Source: Bacilli bacterium | Lineage (GTDB): Bacteria; Bacillota; Bacilli; Paenibacillales; NBRC-103111 | DNA length: 45,067 bases | Assembly (NCBI GenBank): GCA_028287395.1 | Contig: JAQBPR010000186.1 | Span: 1 to 45,067 of the forward strand | Direction: 5' to 3' | Shown here: in pieces, positions 33,682-43,444 of the stretch | Position numbering within the stretch: position 1 is the stretch's first letter | How the letters are laid out: every line of letters begins with the position of its first letter | Translations under genes and position numbers: made by a program | Notes under the pieces: generated by a model | Database searches by the model: none | What the model was told of the DNA's origin: nothing | Seen by the model: only the letters and a program-made list of their open reading frames with translations

Positions 33682-34539
33682 ATGGAACAAAAGCCTCAAA
33701 AGATGAGTCGAAGGAAGTTTCTGTTAAAAGGTGCGGCTGCTATTTTCTCAGGAATGGGATTATCCGTGGGTTACTCGATTTTTGGCGAACGATTTTGGTA
33801 TGAAACCAAGCATATTACTTTACCCTTAAAAAGATTACCCTCTGCTTTTTCTGGCATGCGCATGGTGCAATTTAGCGATATTCATCTTGGGAAGCATTTC
33901 AAAATGGAAAGTTTTTCTGATGTTATAGCAAAAATTAAACAATTGAAGCCCGATCTTCTCTGTTTTACAGGAGATTTGTTTGATGCAAACCAAGGTTATC
34001 CCAGTGAGGACGTTATTCCTTTGTTATCCCAGCTAGAGGCGCCATACGGCAAATGGGCTGTTTTAGGCAATCATGACTATAGATCAGGTGTACGAAAAGT
34101 TGCCGATTTGTTAAAAAGAAGCGGTTTTAATTTATTAGTCAATGAACACGCTGTTTTGGAAAATAAAAATCAACGTTTCCATATTGTCGGTGTTGATGAA
34201 ATGCTGCACGGAAAACCAAATTTACATATGGCGATGGCAGAAGATCATGATCAGCCGTTTACGTTATTACTTGCTCATGAGCCGGATTTTGCAGACCGAA
34301 CAAGTGGATTTTCGATTGATCTACAAATTTCGGGCCACAGTCACGGGGGACAGGTACGACTTCCTTTTGTGGGAGCATTAAGCACTCCAACGTATGGAGA
34401 GAAATATGTCGAGGGACTTTACAAGGTGAAGGATAGTATGCTGCAGGTATATACAAATCGTGGAATTGGAACAACATTAATTCCCGTTCGATTCATGTGT
34501 CGACCAGAGATTACAGTGTTCACACTGCATTCAATTTAA
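33682..34539 (+). CDS. Tat-exported metallophosphoesterase, YkuE/YkoQ-like
   Basis: The 285-residue protein is a calcineurin-like phosphoesterase with the full metal motif series: FSDIHLG, CFTGDLFD, LGNHDYR, LLAHEPDF and SGHSHGGQ. The N-terminus has a twin-arginine signal, SRRKFLLKGAAAIF, followed by a hydrophobic stretch, as in B. subtilis YkuE, a Tat substrate. The start is ATG 33682 with GGGGG six bases upstream; an open frame extends 42 codons further without a good site. It lies 140 bases after the toxin-like gene and before repeat copy D. Relatives act on envelope phospho-compounds such as UDP-sugars or lipid phosphates, but the substrate is unknown. Confidence 0.88.
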   Translation: MEQKPQKMSRRKFLLKGAAAIFSGMGLSVGYSIFGERFWYETKHITLPLKRLPSAFSGMRMVQFSDIHLGKHFKMESFSDVIAKIKQLKPDLLCFTGDLFDANQGYPSEDVIPLLSQLEAPYGKWAVLGNHDYRSGVRKVADLLKRSGFNLLVNEHAVLENKNQRFHIVGVDEMLHGKPNLHMAMAEDHDQPFTLLLAHEPDFADRTSGFSIDLQISGHSHGGQVRLPFVGALSTPTYGEKYVEGLYKVKDSMLQVYTNRGIGTTLIPVRFMCRPEITVFTLHSI

Positions 34540-34548
34540 TTGCTTTAA

Positions 34549-34719
34549 GAGTGTGTTCAAAAAATATAGCTATGTTGCGTAATGAATGTGCTTTCCAGCC
34601 TCAGTTGAAAATGAGTTTCTTGAATTGACGGAGGGGGAAACTCATTTTCAAAGTCGGCACGTAAACTTTTACAAGCACACCCATTACTCCTCGTCGCCAT
34701 GGTAGTTTTGAACGCACTC
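34549..34719 (-). repeat. MITE-like hairpin-rich repeat, copy D (inverted)
   Basis: Reading on the minus strand this copy matches B closely: GAGTGCGTTCAAAA at one end, GGCGACGAGGAGTAATGGGT, the same long hairpin (arms TTGAAAATGAGTTTC and GAAACTCATTTTCAA, 34605-34652), then GCACATTCATTACGCAACAT and TTTTTGAACACACTC. The flanks read TTAA on the left and TTAT on the right, a possible imperfect 4-base target duplication. It lies 10 bases after the phosphoesterase stop codon and points opposite to copy C. Confidence 0.75.
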
Positions 34720-34742
34720 TTATAGATTCATCCATAAAAGGC

Positions 34743-34762
34743 ATGCGGGCTTTCGCCCGCAT
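34743..34762 (-). terminator. Intrinsic terminator of the Gly/Tyr-tail gene
   Basis: Perfect 8-bp arms ATGCGGGC and GCCCGCAT around a 4-base loop, with CTTTTAT following on the minus strand. It lies 16 bases past the stop at 34779. Confidence 0.8.
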
Positions 34763-34778
34763 AGAATTCACCGTTTGG

Positions 34779-35072
34779 TTACCAGAAAAAGGGCTGATTG
34801 AACCCATAGCCTTGATACCCATAACCTGGATAACCATAGCCTTCATAGCCTCCATATCCATCAACCGTACCAATTGCAAGAAGATCAAATAATACGAGTG
34901 GTATCAATGCTTTTGTCTGTACGACCTTGCCCTTTTCTGGAGCGAAAATTAACTCAGATCCTTTGATGCGAACCAATTTACCTGTCACGACGCGACCATC
35001 TTTTTTCACGGCATAAATTTCTTGACCGATAAGTTTTTTGACCTCTTCCTTACGAATGGCTGTTGAATTCAT
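34779..35072 (-). CDS. Small protein with Gly/Tyr-rich tail, function unknown
   Basis: A 97-residue protein with a basic N-terminal half (KKLIGQEIYAVKKDGRVVTG, then KLVRIKGSELIFAP), which looks like a small beta-barrel or SH3/KOW-like fold. A short hydrophobic stretch (ALIPLVLFDLLAIGTV) follows, then a tail of GYGG/GYGYPGYG repeats ending in QPFFW. GAGGTG lies upstream of the ATG and a terminator follows, so the gene is probably real. The tail suggests a surface- or spore-related role, as Gly/Tyr-rich tails are common in coat proteins, but this is inference. The family is not known to me by name. Confidence 0.72.
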   Translation of the reverse strand: MNSTAIRKEEVKKLIGQEIYAVKKDGRVVTGKLVRIKGSELIFAPEKGKVVQTKALIPLVLFDLLAIGTVDGYGGYEGYGYPGYGYQGYGFNQPFFW

Positions 35073-35240
35073 TCTTTACACCTCTTTCGTTTTGGATATT
35101 GCATTTATATCTTATGCATGACCAAGGCGGATGATTGGATTACTCTGCGGTCCAGAGAAAATGTGCGTAGCACCCAGTCAAAGATCTGGATTTCTCATAC
35201 ACTATGCGCTTGGATCATCTAAATTTACGCGCTAAAAAAA

Positions 35241-35268
35241 GCCTATCTGTCTGGGAAGACGGGTAGGC
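35241..35268 (-). terminator. Intrinsic terminator of the second glycosyltransferase gene
   Basis: Arms GCCTATCTGTCT and AGACGGGTAGGC (G-U pairs allowed) with a 4-base loop are followed on the minus strand by seven T residues, 10 bases past the stop codon. Confidence 0.9.
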
Positions 35269-35278
35269 CTTAGCTTGT

Positions 35279-36391
35279 TTATTGCAATAGTTCGATGATG
35301 GATTCAGTACAATATTGCGGATTGTAATTGACGTTCTTCTGCTGTTGAAGACGATTTTGTAAAAATGAAGAATGCTCCAGGGTCAAACGATTAAACCACT
35401 TTTCAATCGTTCCCATGGATTGAATTTCTTCGCCAAAGCCATTTTCGATAAAATAATGACAGTTTTCTTCTTCTTGACCTGGAATCGGACTGTAGAATAG
35501 CATCGGAATCCCTTTAAACATTGCCTCAGTACAGGTCATACCGCCGGGCTTAGTAACTAACAAGTCAGAGACATCCATCAGCTTGTCAATTTCTTTTGTA
35601 AAGCCCAAGAGATGAATATTAGGATGCTGAAATCGCTCATCTTCCGATAATTTCTGCAACACTTTTTCATTATTGCCTGTGCAAAAAATCAACTGAATAT
35701 TGTCCCGCCATTGTGCTGCATAGGTCATCAATTCTTCGTTGTCAATTAACCCCCAGCCGCCTCCCATAATGAGTACAGTGGGTATGTTTAGCAATTTAAA
35801 CTGTTCTCTTATTTCATCTTTATTATGTATCCCCCAAAAATTGGGGTGAACAGGAATACCTGTCACATGGATAATATCATCGTGAACACCCTGTTGAATT
35901 AATTTATTTTTTACCTCATCCGTGGAAACCAAATAATGGTTCACAGCGGAATCGACCCAGGTACCATGCGCGTCATAATCGGTAATTACGGTACATAATG
36001 GTATAGATAAACCTGCGCGTTTCAACCGTGAAACAACGACTGTAGGGAATGGATGCGTACTAATAATCAAATCTGGTCTTAGTTGGCGGATAATGCTGGA
36101 AGTCCTTGCATAGAAAATACGATGCAGCGCTAAGGAAGCCAAGCGATTTAACGATTTTTTACTGTAAGAACGATACAGCATACCTAGCAAGAAAGGCTTA
36201 TTGCTTACCGTTTTGCGATAGGCTGAAAAAATCCAGGGAGCTATAGTGGGATGCTGGAAGGCACCTAATTCAAGTACACGGGTGATAATGCTAGACGAAA
36301 GCTGCCTTAAACCCATAGAAATAGCATGTGCCGCCTGCGTATGACCGGAGCCGAATCCCTCGGAAAGAAGAAGGACTCTTTTTTTTCTCAA
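35279..36391 (-). CDS. Second MGDG-synthase-like glycosyltransferase
   Basis: This 370-residue protein is a paralogue of the enzyme at 29936. It has LSEGFGSGHTQAAHA in the N-terminal MGDG-synthase domain, RPDLIISTHPFP, MGGGWGLIDNEE, and KPGGMTCTEAM with SPIPGQEEEN in the nucleotide-sugar domain. I place the start at TTG 36391, eight bases after AAAGGCAGGTG; the frame stays open 15 codons further upstream, but no site precedes that part. It is monocistronic, with its own terminator, and divergent from gltB. It probably glycosylates a membrane lipid; the split of labour between the two paralogues is unknown. Confidence 0.85.
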   Translation of the reverse strand: MRKKRVLLLSEGFGSGHTQAAHAISMGLRQLSSSIITRVLELGAFQHPTIAPWIFSAYRKTVSNKPFLLGMLYRSYSKKSLNRLASLALHRIFYARTSSIIRQLRPDLIISTHPFPTVVVSRLKRAGLSIPLCTVITDYDAHGTWVDSAVNHYLVSTDEVKNKLIQQGVHDDIIHVTGIPVHPNFWGIHNKDEIREQFKLLNIPTVLIMGGGWGLIDNEELMTYAAQWRDNIQLIFCTGNNEKVLQKLSEDERFQHPNIHLLGFTKEIDKLMDVSDLLVTKPGGMTCTEAMFKGIPMLFYSPIPGQEEENCHYFIENGFGEEIQSMGTIEKWFNRLTLEHSSFLQNRLQQQKNVNYNPQYCTESIIELLQ

Positions 36392-36478
36392 TAGAATGCA
36401 CCTGCCTTTTGATCCAGAATGAAAAAACATATTCAAACCAATAACATGATTATACCTTAAAAAGGGCGGAATTTACAT

Positions 36479-36533
36479 TTGACGTTTTTCTTTTGAAAGT
36501 CCTACAATGTTCATATTACATATTCTGATGTAA
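36479..36533 (+). promoter_or_regulatory. gltB distal promoter with start-site dyad
   Basis: TTGACG (36479-36484), an 18-base spacer and TACAAT (36503-36508) form a sigma-A promoter. Just downstream, TTACAT-N6-ATGTAA (36516-36533) is a perfect dyad over the expected start site, suitable for a repressor. It is not the TGTNA-N7-TNACA site of TnrA/GlnR, because the half-sites are reversed and the spacing differs. It leaves a leader of about 285 bases before gltB. Confidence 0.6.
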
Positions 36534-36666
36534 GAATATAATAAATCCAGGTTTAATGTCTCTAGACCTTAGTCCAGATGTATGCCAAACTGCGGACCTG
36601 TATTTTATTGCGAGTCAAACAATTTGAAAAATTAACAATTTACGCAAAATTATGCGCTTTTTTAAA

Positions 36667-36695
36667 TTGATATATTAATTTCGGGATGGTAAACT
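36667..36695 (+). promoter_or_regulatory. Possible second gltB promoter
   Basis: TTGATA (36667-36672), a 17-base spacer and TAAACT (36690-36695) would start transcription about 100 bases before gltB. It is weaker than the distal promoter. Confidence 0.4.
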
Positions 36696-36800
36696 ATAAA
36701 AATATAATTAAGCCAATATGAGTGGCTGAGTACATGCATGCAAGCGGCGTCTGGGAAACTCAAGCGCTTTCAAGTAGAGAAGGGAAGGTTGTACAAGAAA

Positions 36801-39800
36801 ATGAAACAGAATGGATTGCCTCAAAAACAGGGGCTTTATAACCCGCAAAACGAGCATGATGCATGTGGGATTGGTTTTGTCGCCCACATTAAAGGTAAAC
36901 CAACACATGAGATCGTGCGACAAGCGCTTAATGTTCTCTGTAATTTGGATCATCGCGGAGGTCAAGGATGCGAATCTAATACAGGCGACGGCGCAGGCAT
37001 TCTTATGCAAATTCCGCATTCCTTTTTATTGAAATCTTGCGCGGATCAAGGTATACAACTACCGACAGCAGATGATTACGGTGTAGGGATGGTATATCTT
37101 CCTCAGGATAGTACCTTGCGTAAGCAATGCGAAGAAATACTGGAAACGATTGTACGCGAAGAAGGTCAAGTTGTCCTTGGTTGGCGTACTGTACCTGTAA
37201 ATAATAGTACGCTCGGTGAATCTGCCAAATCAGCTGAGCCGTTTGTGCGTCAGTTTTTTGTGGGCCGATCTGCAACGATTGTAGATAATTTAGCATTTGA
37301 ACGTAAGTTATTCGTTATTCGTAAATTAGCCGAAAATAAAATTGCCTCTATAGATCGGATTTCGACATTTTATTTTGCCAGCTTTTCGAGTCGGACGATT
37401 GTTTATAAAGGAATGCTAACGCCTGAACAAGTGGATGCTTATTATGTAGAATTGCAAGATCCAACTTTGGAATCAGCACTCGCATTAGTCCATTCGCGGT
37501 TTAGCACCAACACCTTTCCAAACTGGGAACGAGCGCATCCTTATCGTTATTTGATTCACAATGGAGAAATTAATACTTTACGAGGCAATGTGAACTGGAT
37601 GCATGCGCGTCAAGCCATGTGCGAATCAGATTTGTTTGGTGACGATATTAAACGTATTTTGCCGATTGTGGATAACGATGGAAGCGATTCGCAAATTTTT
37701 GATAATTGCCTGGAATTTTTAATGCTGTCCGGACGCTCCTTGCCTCATGCTGCGATGATGATGATTCCAGAACCGTGGTCAAAGCATGAAACGATGGATC
37801 CGGCAAAAAAGGCATTTTATGAATATCATAGCTGTTTGATGGAGCCATGGGACGGACCTGCAGCAATATCATTTACAGACGGACGCATTATTGGTGCTGT
37901 GTTAGATCGCAATGGCTTGCGGCCTGCTCGTTATTATATTACATCGGATGATTTGATAGTACTAGCTTCCGAAGTAGGTGTTTTGAATATTCCCGCAGAG
38001 CGCATTGTACGCAAGGAACGTTTGCAGCCAGGGAAAATGCTGCTTGTTGATACCATAGAGGGTCGCATTGTTCCGGATGAAGAAATTAAAGAACGGATTA
38101 TTAACGAGCATCCCTACCAAGAATGGCTCGCTGAGCATTTGGTTAGTTTGGAAGACTTGCCAGAAGCGCCGCATTTGCCTGAAGCAGATCATACAACTGT
38201 GTTAAAGCGTCAACAGGCGTTTGGTTATACCTTTGAAGTATTGCGCAGAGTGCTGGAGCCAATGGCTAAAAATGGCGTCGATCCAATCGGTTCCATGGGT
38301 AACGATGCGCCTTTAGCTGTTTTATCCGATCGTCCGCAATTGCTTTATAACTATTTCAAGCAATTGTTCGCGCAGGTAACCAACCCACCGATTGATGCAA
38401 ACTTTGAAGAGATTATTACAGCTCAAGGAACGACGCTTGGACCAGAACGCAATCTGATTCAACCAGAGCCGGAAAGCTGCCGTCAAATTAGGATTAAAAC
38501 ACCGATTTTGAATAATGATGAGTTAGCTAAGCTGCGTCACATTGATCGAGCGGGCTTCAAAACTGTTACATTGGGCATTCTATTTCCCGTTGCCGAAGGC
38601 ACTGCAGGCTTGGAGAAAGCGATCGAGCAGCTCTATCAAGATGCAGATCGTGCGATTGCAGATGGAGCGACATTGCTTATTCTCTCTGACCGCGGCGTTG
38701 ATGCAAATTATGCTGCAATACCTGCGCTGCTTGCTGTATCGGGTACACATCATCATTTGATTCGCGCAGGCACTCGCACCAAAGTCAGCTTGATCGTGGA
38801 GTCGGCAGAGCCTCGTGAAGTACATCATCTTGCTCTTCTAATTGGCTATGGTGCTGGGGCAATCAACCCTTATCTTGCCTTTGAGACATTGGATGATATG
38901 ATTCGCCAGAAGCTGTTAGTTAACACAACCTATGAAAAGGCCGTTTATAATTACTTGAAGGCTGCAACCAAGGGCGTTGTTAAGGTATTGGCAAAAATGG
39001 GCATTTCAACGATTCAAAGCTATCGCGGAGCGCAAATTTTTGAAGCCGTTGGGTTGAATAAAGCGGTCGTCGACAAGTATTTCACTTGGACAGCATCGCG
39101 TATTGAAGGTATTGGCTTAGATGTGATAGCTAAGGAAGTCCAAATTCGTCATCAACGCGCTTACTCTTCGCAAGAAGGCCGTGATCCTGTACTGGATACC
39201 GGTGGCGATTTGCAATGGCGTGCCGGCGGCGAGGAGCACTTATATACACCGCAAACTATTCACGCATTGCAAACAGCGGTACGCACGAATAATTATAGTA
39301 TGTACAAAACGTTTGTTAATTATATCCAAAATGATTCTGCAAAAGAATATAATTTGCGTGGACTATTGGCATTCAAAGGAGATCGCCGGTCGATATCCAT
39401 CGAAGAAGTAGAACCAGTGGAAGCTATCTTCAAACGCTTCAAGACAGGTGCGATGTCTTATGGTTCCATTAGCAAGGAAGCGCATGAAAGCATTGCGATT
39501 GCGATGAACCGTATCGGCGGTAAAAGCAATACAGGCGAAGGCGGCGAAGATCCGAATCGTTTTATACCGGATGCAAACGGCGATTTGCGCCGAAGCGCGA
39601 TTAAACAAGTGGCATCAGGCAGATTCGGAGTCACGAGTAATTACTTGGTCAATGCGGATGAAATTCAAATTAAAATGGCACAAGGCGCTAAGCCTGGCGA
39701 AGGCGGACAATTGCCTGGTGCAAAAATATACCCTTGGATTGCCGAAGTACGCGGAGTAACCCCTGGTGTTGGTTTAATTTCTCCGCCACCGCATCATGAT

Positions 39801-41393
39801 ATTTATTCGATCGAGGATTTGGCTGAATTGATTCATGATTTGAAAAATGCAAATCCACGTGCAAGAATCAGCGTGAAGCTTGTTTCGGAAGTAGGCGTAG
39901 GTACAATTGCCGCTGGGGTTGCCAAAGGGAAAGCGGATGTAGTTCTAATCAGCGGATACGATGGCGGTACAGGAGCCTCGCCGCAAACGAGCATTTACCA
40001 TGCGGGATTACCGTGGGAGCTAGGTTTGGCTGAAACACATCAAACGCTTGTTTTAAACAATTTGCGCAGTCGTATCGCTGTTGAAACGGACGGTAAGCTG
40101 TTGATCGGACGGGACGTAATAGTCGCAGCATTACTCGGCGCCGAAGAATTCGGTTTTGCAACGACACCGCTTATTTCATTAGGCTGTATTATGATGAGAG
40201 TTTGTCATTTAGATACTTGCCCAGTTGGTGTAGCAACACAAAATCCTGAACTGCGCAAAAAATTCGCTGGAGATCCGCAGCATGTCGTTAATTTCATGAA
40301 TTTCATTGCGCAGGATGTGCGTGAGATCATGGCACAATTAGGCTTCCGTACAATCGAAGAAATGGTTGGACGCACCGATGTGCTTGAAGCGAAAAAAGCG
40401 GTAGAGCATTGGAAAGCGAAAGGCGTCGATTTGTCGGCGTTATTATATCAGCCTGACATGCCGGATAACGTAGGTAGATTCTGTCAAGAAAAGCAGGATC
40501 ATGGCTTAGAGAATTCCATTGATATGAAAGAATTACTGGCGATTTGTAAGCCTGCGATTGAGAATAAAGAGCATGTTCATGCCATACTTCCGATTCGTAA
40601 TGTTAACCGTGTTGTCGGCACAATTCTCGGCAGCGAAGTTACGCGTCGCTATGGCGCAGAAGGTTTGCCGCACGATACCATTCGGCTTCATTTTAACGGC
40701 TCTGCCGGTCAAAGCTTCGGTGCATTTGTACCCAAAGGGATTACATTATCCCTCGAAGGTGATTCGAATGACTATGTGGGGAAAGGACTTTCCGGCGGTA
40801 AAATTGCCGTATTCCCAGCAAGTAAATCGTCTTTCAAAGCGGAGGATAACATCATTATCGGTAACGTTGCATTCTATGGCGCTACGGATGGGGATGCTTA
40901 TATTCGCGGTAAAGCAGGAGAACGTTTCTGCGTACGTAACAGTGGTGTCCGTGCAGTTGTAGAGGGTGTGGGCGATCATGGCTGCGAATATATGACTGGC
41001 GGACGTGTGGTTGTGCTTGGACCGACAGGACGGAATTTTGCAGCCGGTATGTCTGGCGGAATTGCCTATGTATATGATCCTGAAGGCTCGTTTAAAAATC
41101 AGGTCAACACTGAAATGGTATTCCTGGAACAAATTACCGAACATTATGAAAACAATGAAGTGCATCATATGATTCGCAATCATCATAAATTTACGGGCAG
41201 TGAGGTGGCGCATCATATTCTCGAAAATTGGGAAGAAAGCGTGTTAAACTTCGTCAAGGTAATTCCAAAAGATTACAAACGGATGTTTGAATCGATCGAA
41301 CGCGGTAAAAAAACCGGCTTGAGCAACGATCAAGCCATCATGGCTGCTTTTGAAGAAAATATGCGTGACATATCCCGCGTTGGCGGAAATTAG
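36801..41393 (+). CDS. gltB: Glutamate synthase large subunit
   Basis: GltB makes two glutamates from glutamine and 2-oxoglutarate with reducing power from GltD. The 1530-residue protein has a short propeptide, then the catalytic cysteine in [10 protein letters not shown] (class II glutaminase), [16 protein letters not shown], the central domain, the FMN-binding domain with [10 protein letters not shown] and [13 protein letters not shown], the [3Fe-4S] cysteines in [15 protein letters not shown], and the C-terminal GXGXG domain. I take ATG 36801, with AAGGGAAGG about 12 bases upstream; ATG 36738 would add 21 residues to the propeptide and has no site. It is followed by gltD after 54 bases. 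The usual activator gene gltC is not in the window. Confidence 0.95.
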   Translation: MKQNGLPQKQGLYNPQNEHDACGIGFVAHIKGKPTHEIVRQALNVLCNLDHRGGQGCESNTGDGAGILMQIPHSFLLKSCADQGIQLPTADDYGVGMVYLPQDSTLRKQCEEILETIVREEGQVVLGWRTVPVNNSTLGESAKSAEPFVRQFFVGRSATIVDNLAFERKLFVIRKLAENKIASIDRISTFYFASFSSRTIVYKGMLTPEQVDAYYVELQDPTLESALALVHSRFSTNTFPNWERAHPYRYLIHNGEINTLRGNVNWMHARQAMCESDLFGDDIKRILPIVDNDGSDSQIFDNCLEFLMLSGRSLPHAAMMMIPEPWSKHETMDPAKKAFYEYHSCLMEPWDGPAAISFTDGRIIGAVLDRNGLRPARYYITSDDLIVLASEVGVLNIPAERIVRKERLQPGKMLLVDTIEGRIVPDEEIKERIINEHPYQEWLAEHLVSLEDLPEAPHLPEADHTTVLKRQQAFGYTFEVLRRVLEPMAKNGVDPIGSMGNDAPLAVLSDRPQLLYNYFKQLFAQVTNPPIDANFEEIITAQGTTLGPERNLIQPEPESCRQIRIKTPILNNDELAKLRHIDRAGFKTVTLGILFPVAEGTAGLEKAIEQLYQDADRAIADGATLLILSDRGVDANYAAIPALLAVSGTHHHLIRAGTRTKVSLIVESAEPREVHHLALLIGYGAGAINPYLAFETLDDMIRQKLLVNTTYEKAVYNYLKAATKGVVKVLAKMGISTIQSYRGAQIFEAVGLNKAVVDKYFTWTASRIEGIGLDVIAKEVQIRHQRAYSSQEGRDPVLDTGGDLQWRAGGEEHLYTPQTIHALQTAVRTNNYSMYKTFVNYIQNDSAKEYNLRGLLAFKGDRRSISIEEVEPVEAIFKRFKTGAMSYGSISKEAHESIAIAMNRIGGKSNTGEGGEDPNRFIPDANGDLRRSAIKQVASGRFGVTSNYLVNADEIQIKMAQGAKPGEGGQLPGAKIYPWIAEVRGVTPGVGLISPPPHHDIYSIEDLAELIHDLKNANPRARISVKLVSEVGVGTIAAGVAKGKADVVLISGYDGGTGASPQTSIYHAGLPWELGLAETHQTLVLNNLRSRIAVETDGKLLIGRDVIVAALLGAEEFGFATTPLISLGCIMMRVCHLDTCPVGVATQNPELRKKFAGDPQHVVNFMNFIAQDVREIMAQLGFRTIEEMVGRTDVLEAKKAVEHWKAKGVDLSALLYQPDMPDNVGRFCQEKQDHGLENSIDMKELLAICKPAIENKEHVHAILPIRNVNRVVGTILGSEVTRRYGAEGLPHDTIRLHFNGSAGQSFGAFVPKGITLSLEGDSNDYVGKGLSGGKIAVFPASKSSFKAEDNIIIGNVAFYGATDGDAYIRGKAGERFCVRNSGVRAVVEGVGDHGCEYMTGGRVVVLGPTGRNFAAGMSGGIAYVYDPEGSFKNQVNTEMVFLEQITEHYENNEVHHMIRNHHKFTGSEVAHHILENWEESVLNFVKVIPKDYKRMFESIERGKKTGLSNDQAIMAAFEENMRDISRVGGN

Positions 41394-41396
41394 ATT

Positions 41397-41431
41397 AAGC
41401 TTACGAAGCGAGTTTTGCCATAGCAAACTTT
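41397..41431 (-). repeat. Relic of the repeat family between gltB and gltD
   Basis: The sequence GCTTACGAAGCGAGTTTTGC, followed by CATAGCAAAC, is the reverse complement of the inner hairpin module of the dispersed repeat (copies A and C; about 80 percent match over 35 bases by eye). The ends of the element are missing. It forms its own small GTTTTGC/GCAAAC hairpin just before the gltD ribosome binding site. Confidence 0.5.
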
Positions 41432-41447
41432 AAAGGAGAAACGAACG

Positions 41448-42932
41448 ATGGGTAAACCTACCGGCTTTATTGAATACAATCGTGAAGTTCCGACTGAGGA
41501 TGATCCGCTGCTACGGATTAGTCATTACAAGGAATTTCATCAGCATTTTTCTGACGAAAAATTACAAACTCAAGGCGCTCGCTGTATGGATTGTGGAATT
41601 CCTTTCTGTCATACAGGTAAATTGATCAGCGGAATGGCCGCCGGATGCCCGGTAAACAATTTGATTCCGGAGTGGAATGATTTGGTTTATCGCGGTCAAT
41701 GGAGAGAAGCCTTGGATCGCTTGCACAAAACGAATAATTTTCCGGAATTTACAGGTCGCGTCTGTCCAGCGCCTTGTGAAGGTTCGTGTACGGTGGGGCT
41801 AAATGGTTCACCTGTTACGATTAAAAATATCGAACGTTCGATTATCGACAAAGGCTTCGATGAGGGCTGGGTGATCCCAGAACCGCCTGCGCATCGCACG
41901 GGTAAGAAAGTCGCGGTCATCGGTTCAGGTCCTTCAGGACTTGCTTGTGCAGCGCAATTGAACAAAGCAGGGCATCTGGTTACGGTATTTGAACGCGCGG
42001 ATCGCATCGGCGGCTTGCTGATGTATGGTATCCCGAATATGAAGCTGGATAAAGAAAATGTCAAGCGCCGTGTAGAGTTATTAGCTGCGGAAGGCGTGAC
42101 ATTTGTAACCAACACAGAAGTTGGGAAAAATTATCCTGCGGAAAAGCTATTGCAAGAATTTGACTCTGTCGTTTTATGCGGCGGTGCAACCAAAGGTCGT
42201 GATCTAACGATCGAAGGACGCGAGCTCAAAGGGATCCATCTGGCAATGGAGTTTTTGCATAAGAATACGAAAAGCTTATTGGACAGCAAGCATGAAGATG
42301 GACAATACATTTCTGCTGCTGGCAAAGATGTCATCGTTATTGGCGGTGGCGATACTGGAACGGACTGTGTAGGCACATCTGTGCGTCATGGCTGCAACAC
42401 TGTCACACAGTTTGAAATTATGCCTAAAGCTCCAGACCAACGGGCTGCGAACAATCCATGGCCGGAATGGCCGAAGGTTTACAAGATGGATTATGGTCAA
42501 GAAGAAGCGGCAGCTAAGTTTGGCGGAGACCCAAGGCAATATCTTATTTCCACCAAGAAATTTGTTGGAGATGAGAATGGACACGTCAAGGAACTGCATA
42601 CGGTGCTAATAGAATGGAAAAAAGATGAGCAAGGTCGTTTTGGCCCCGTTGAAGTACCGGGCAGTGAGAAGGTCTACCCGGCTCAGCTAGTGCTTTTAGC
42701 CATGGGCTTTATGGGACCGGAGAACAGCTTGCTTGATCAATTGGGTGTTGAGAAGGATGAACGCTCCAATGCAAAGGCTGAATATGATAAATTTGCAACG
42801 AATGTTAAAGGTGTATTTACAGCGGGTGATATGCGTCGTGGACAAAGCCTTGTTGTATGGGCAATCAACGAAGGGCGCGCGGCTGCCAGAGAATGCGACC
42901 GATATCTAATGGGCTCTTCCAATTTGCCATAA
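41448..42932 (+). CDS. gltD: Glutamate synthase small subunit
   Basis: GltD passes electrons from NADPH through FAD and iron-sulfur clusters to GltB. The 494-residue protein has the N-terminal cysteine motifs ([11 protein letters not shown]...[16 protein letters not shown]) that bind two [4Fe-4S] clusters, an FAD loop [14 protein letters not shown], and the NADPH loop [13 protein letters not shown], with the late [19 protein letters not shown] segment. AAAGGAG lies upstream of the ATG. It is the second gene of gltBD and ends at a strong terminator. It may also serve the orphan GltB paralogue at 8345, which has no partner nearby. Confidence 0.96.
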   Translation: MGKPTGFIEYNREVPTEDDPLLRISHYKEFHQHFSDEKLQTQGARCMDCGIPFCHTGKLISGMAAGCPVNNLIPEWNDLVYRGQWREALDRLHKTNNFPEFTGRVCPAPCEGSCTVGLNGSPVTIKNIERSIIDKGFDEGWVIPEPPAHRTGKKVAVIGSGPSGLACAAQLNKAGHLVTVFERADRIGGLLMYGIPNMKLDKENVKRRVELLAAEGVTFVTNTEVGKNYPAEKLLQEFDSVVLCGGATKGRDLTIEGRELKGIHLAMEFLHKNTKSLLDSKHEDGQYISAAGKDVIVIGGGDTGTDCVGTSVRHGCNTVTQFEIMPKAPDQRAANNPWPEWPKVYKMDYGQEEAAAKFGGDPRQYLISTKKFVGDENGHVKELHTVLIEWKKDEQGRFGPVEVPGSEKVYPAQLVLLAMGFMGPENSLLDQLGVEKDERSNAKAEYDKFATNVKGVFTAGDMRRGQSLVVWAINEGRAAARECDRYLMGSSNLP

Positions 42933-42949
42933 AAACAGTTACGATAAAG

Positions 42950-43008
42950 AGGAACCAGAAGCGTTTTCCGATAAAATTCTTTATTCGGAAGCGCTAAGGC
43001 TCCTTTTT
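42950..43008 (+). terminator. Intrinsic terminator of gltBD
   Basis: A long stem with outer arms AGGAACC/GGCTCCT and inner arms AGCGTTTTCCGATAAA/TTTATTCGGAAGCGCT (one bulge) is followed by CTTTTTATTTTTT. Confidence 0.88.
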
Positions 43009-43034
43009 ATTTTTTAGTAAGGGAGTAAACGTAC

Positions 43035-43421
43035 GTGGTAAATGATGAAATTCTAAGTAAAGAAGAGCTTGAAGCATTGCTAACTCCAGAGGAACTGGAA
43101 GCCTTTAAAATGGAACAGAAAATTCAACTGGAGCGGGAGCATATGCTAAATCCAGGTTATTTGTTGATTGCACTTCATGAGCTGAATGAGACCGTGGCAC
43201 GTTTAAATACGCGTGTGGAATATTTAGAAAATCAATTAAATAAAGCAAATGACCAAGAGTCGTACAAATACGCAGTTGAAGAGCCAACGAAGGCATTGCC
43301 TTCAATCCAGGAAGAACACGCTGAAACATTAAGCATGCCTTCAGAAGAGAGCCATTTAATCTCTCGATTAGATCGTCACCGGGATCGTAAAAAGTCGCTC
43401 ATAAGTAAGCTTTTGAAATAA
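43035..43421 (+). CDS. Small coiled-coil protein, function unknown
   Basis: A 128-residue charged soluble protein starting at GTG 43035 with GGGAG upstream. The N-terminus ILSKEELEALLTPEELEAF is strongly helical and acidic and recalls the EEIDALL docking helix of flagellar switch proteins, though the match is short. A predicted coiled coil follows (LNETVARLNTRVEYLENQLN), then an acidic linker and a basic tail RHRDRKKSLISKLLK. No known family was recognised. It is 24 bases upstream of another small unknown gene and likely forms a pair with it. Confidence 0.65.
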   Translation: MVNDEILSKEELEALLTPEELEAFKMEQKIQLEREHMLNPGYLLIALHELNETVARLNTRVEYLENQLNKANDQESYKYAVEEPTKALPSIQEEHAETLSMPSEESHLISRLDRHRDRKKSLISKLLK

Positions 43422-43444
43422 ATTGGGAATAATGGGGATGTAAC

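Noticed and set aside
36501-36540. TnrA/GlnR box before gltB
   Set aside because: The half-sites are in the reversed order (TTACA then TGTAA) with 8 bases between, not TGTNA-N7-TNACA.
36738-36800. Upstream ATG for gltB
   Set aside because: It would add 21 residues before the propeptide with no ribosome binding site, whereas ATG 36801 has AAGGGAAGG upstream and gives the usual length.
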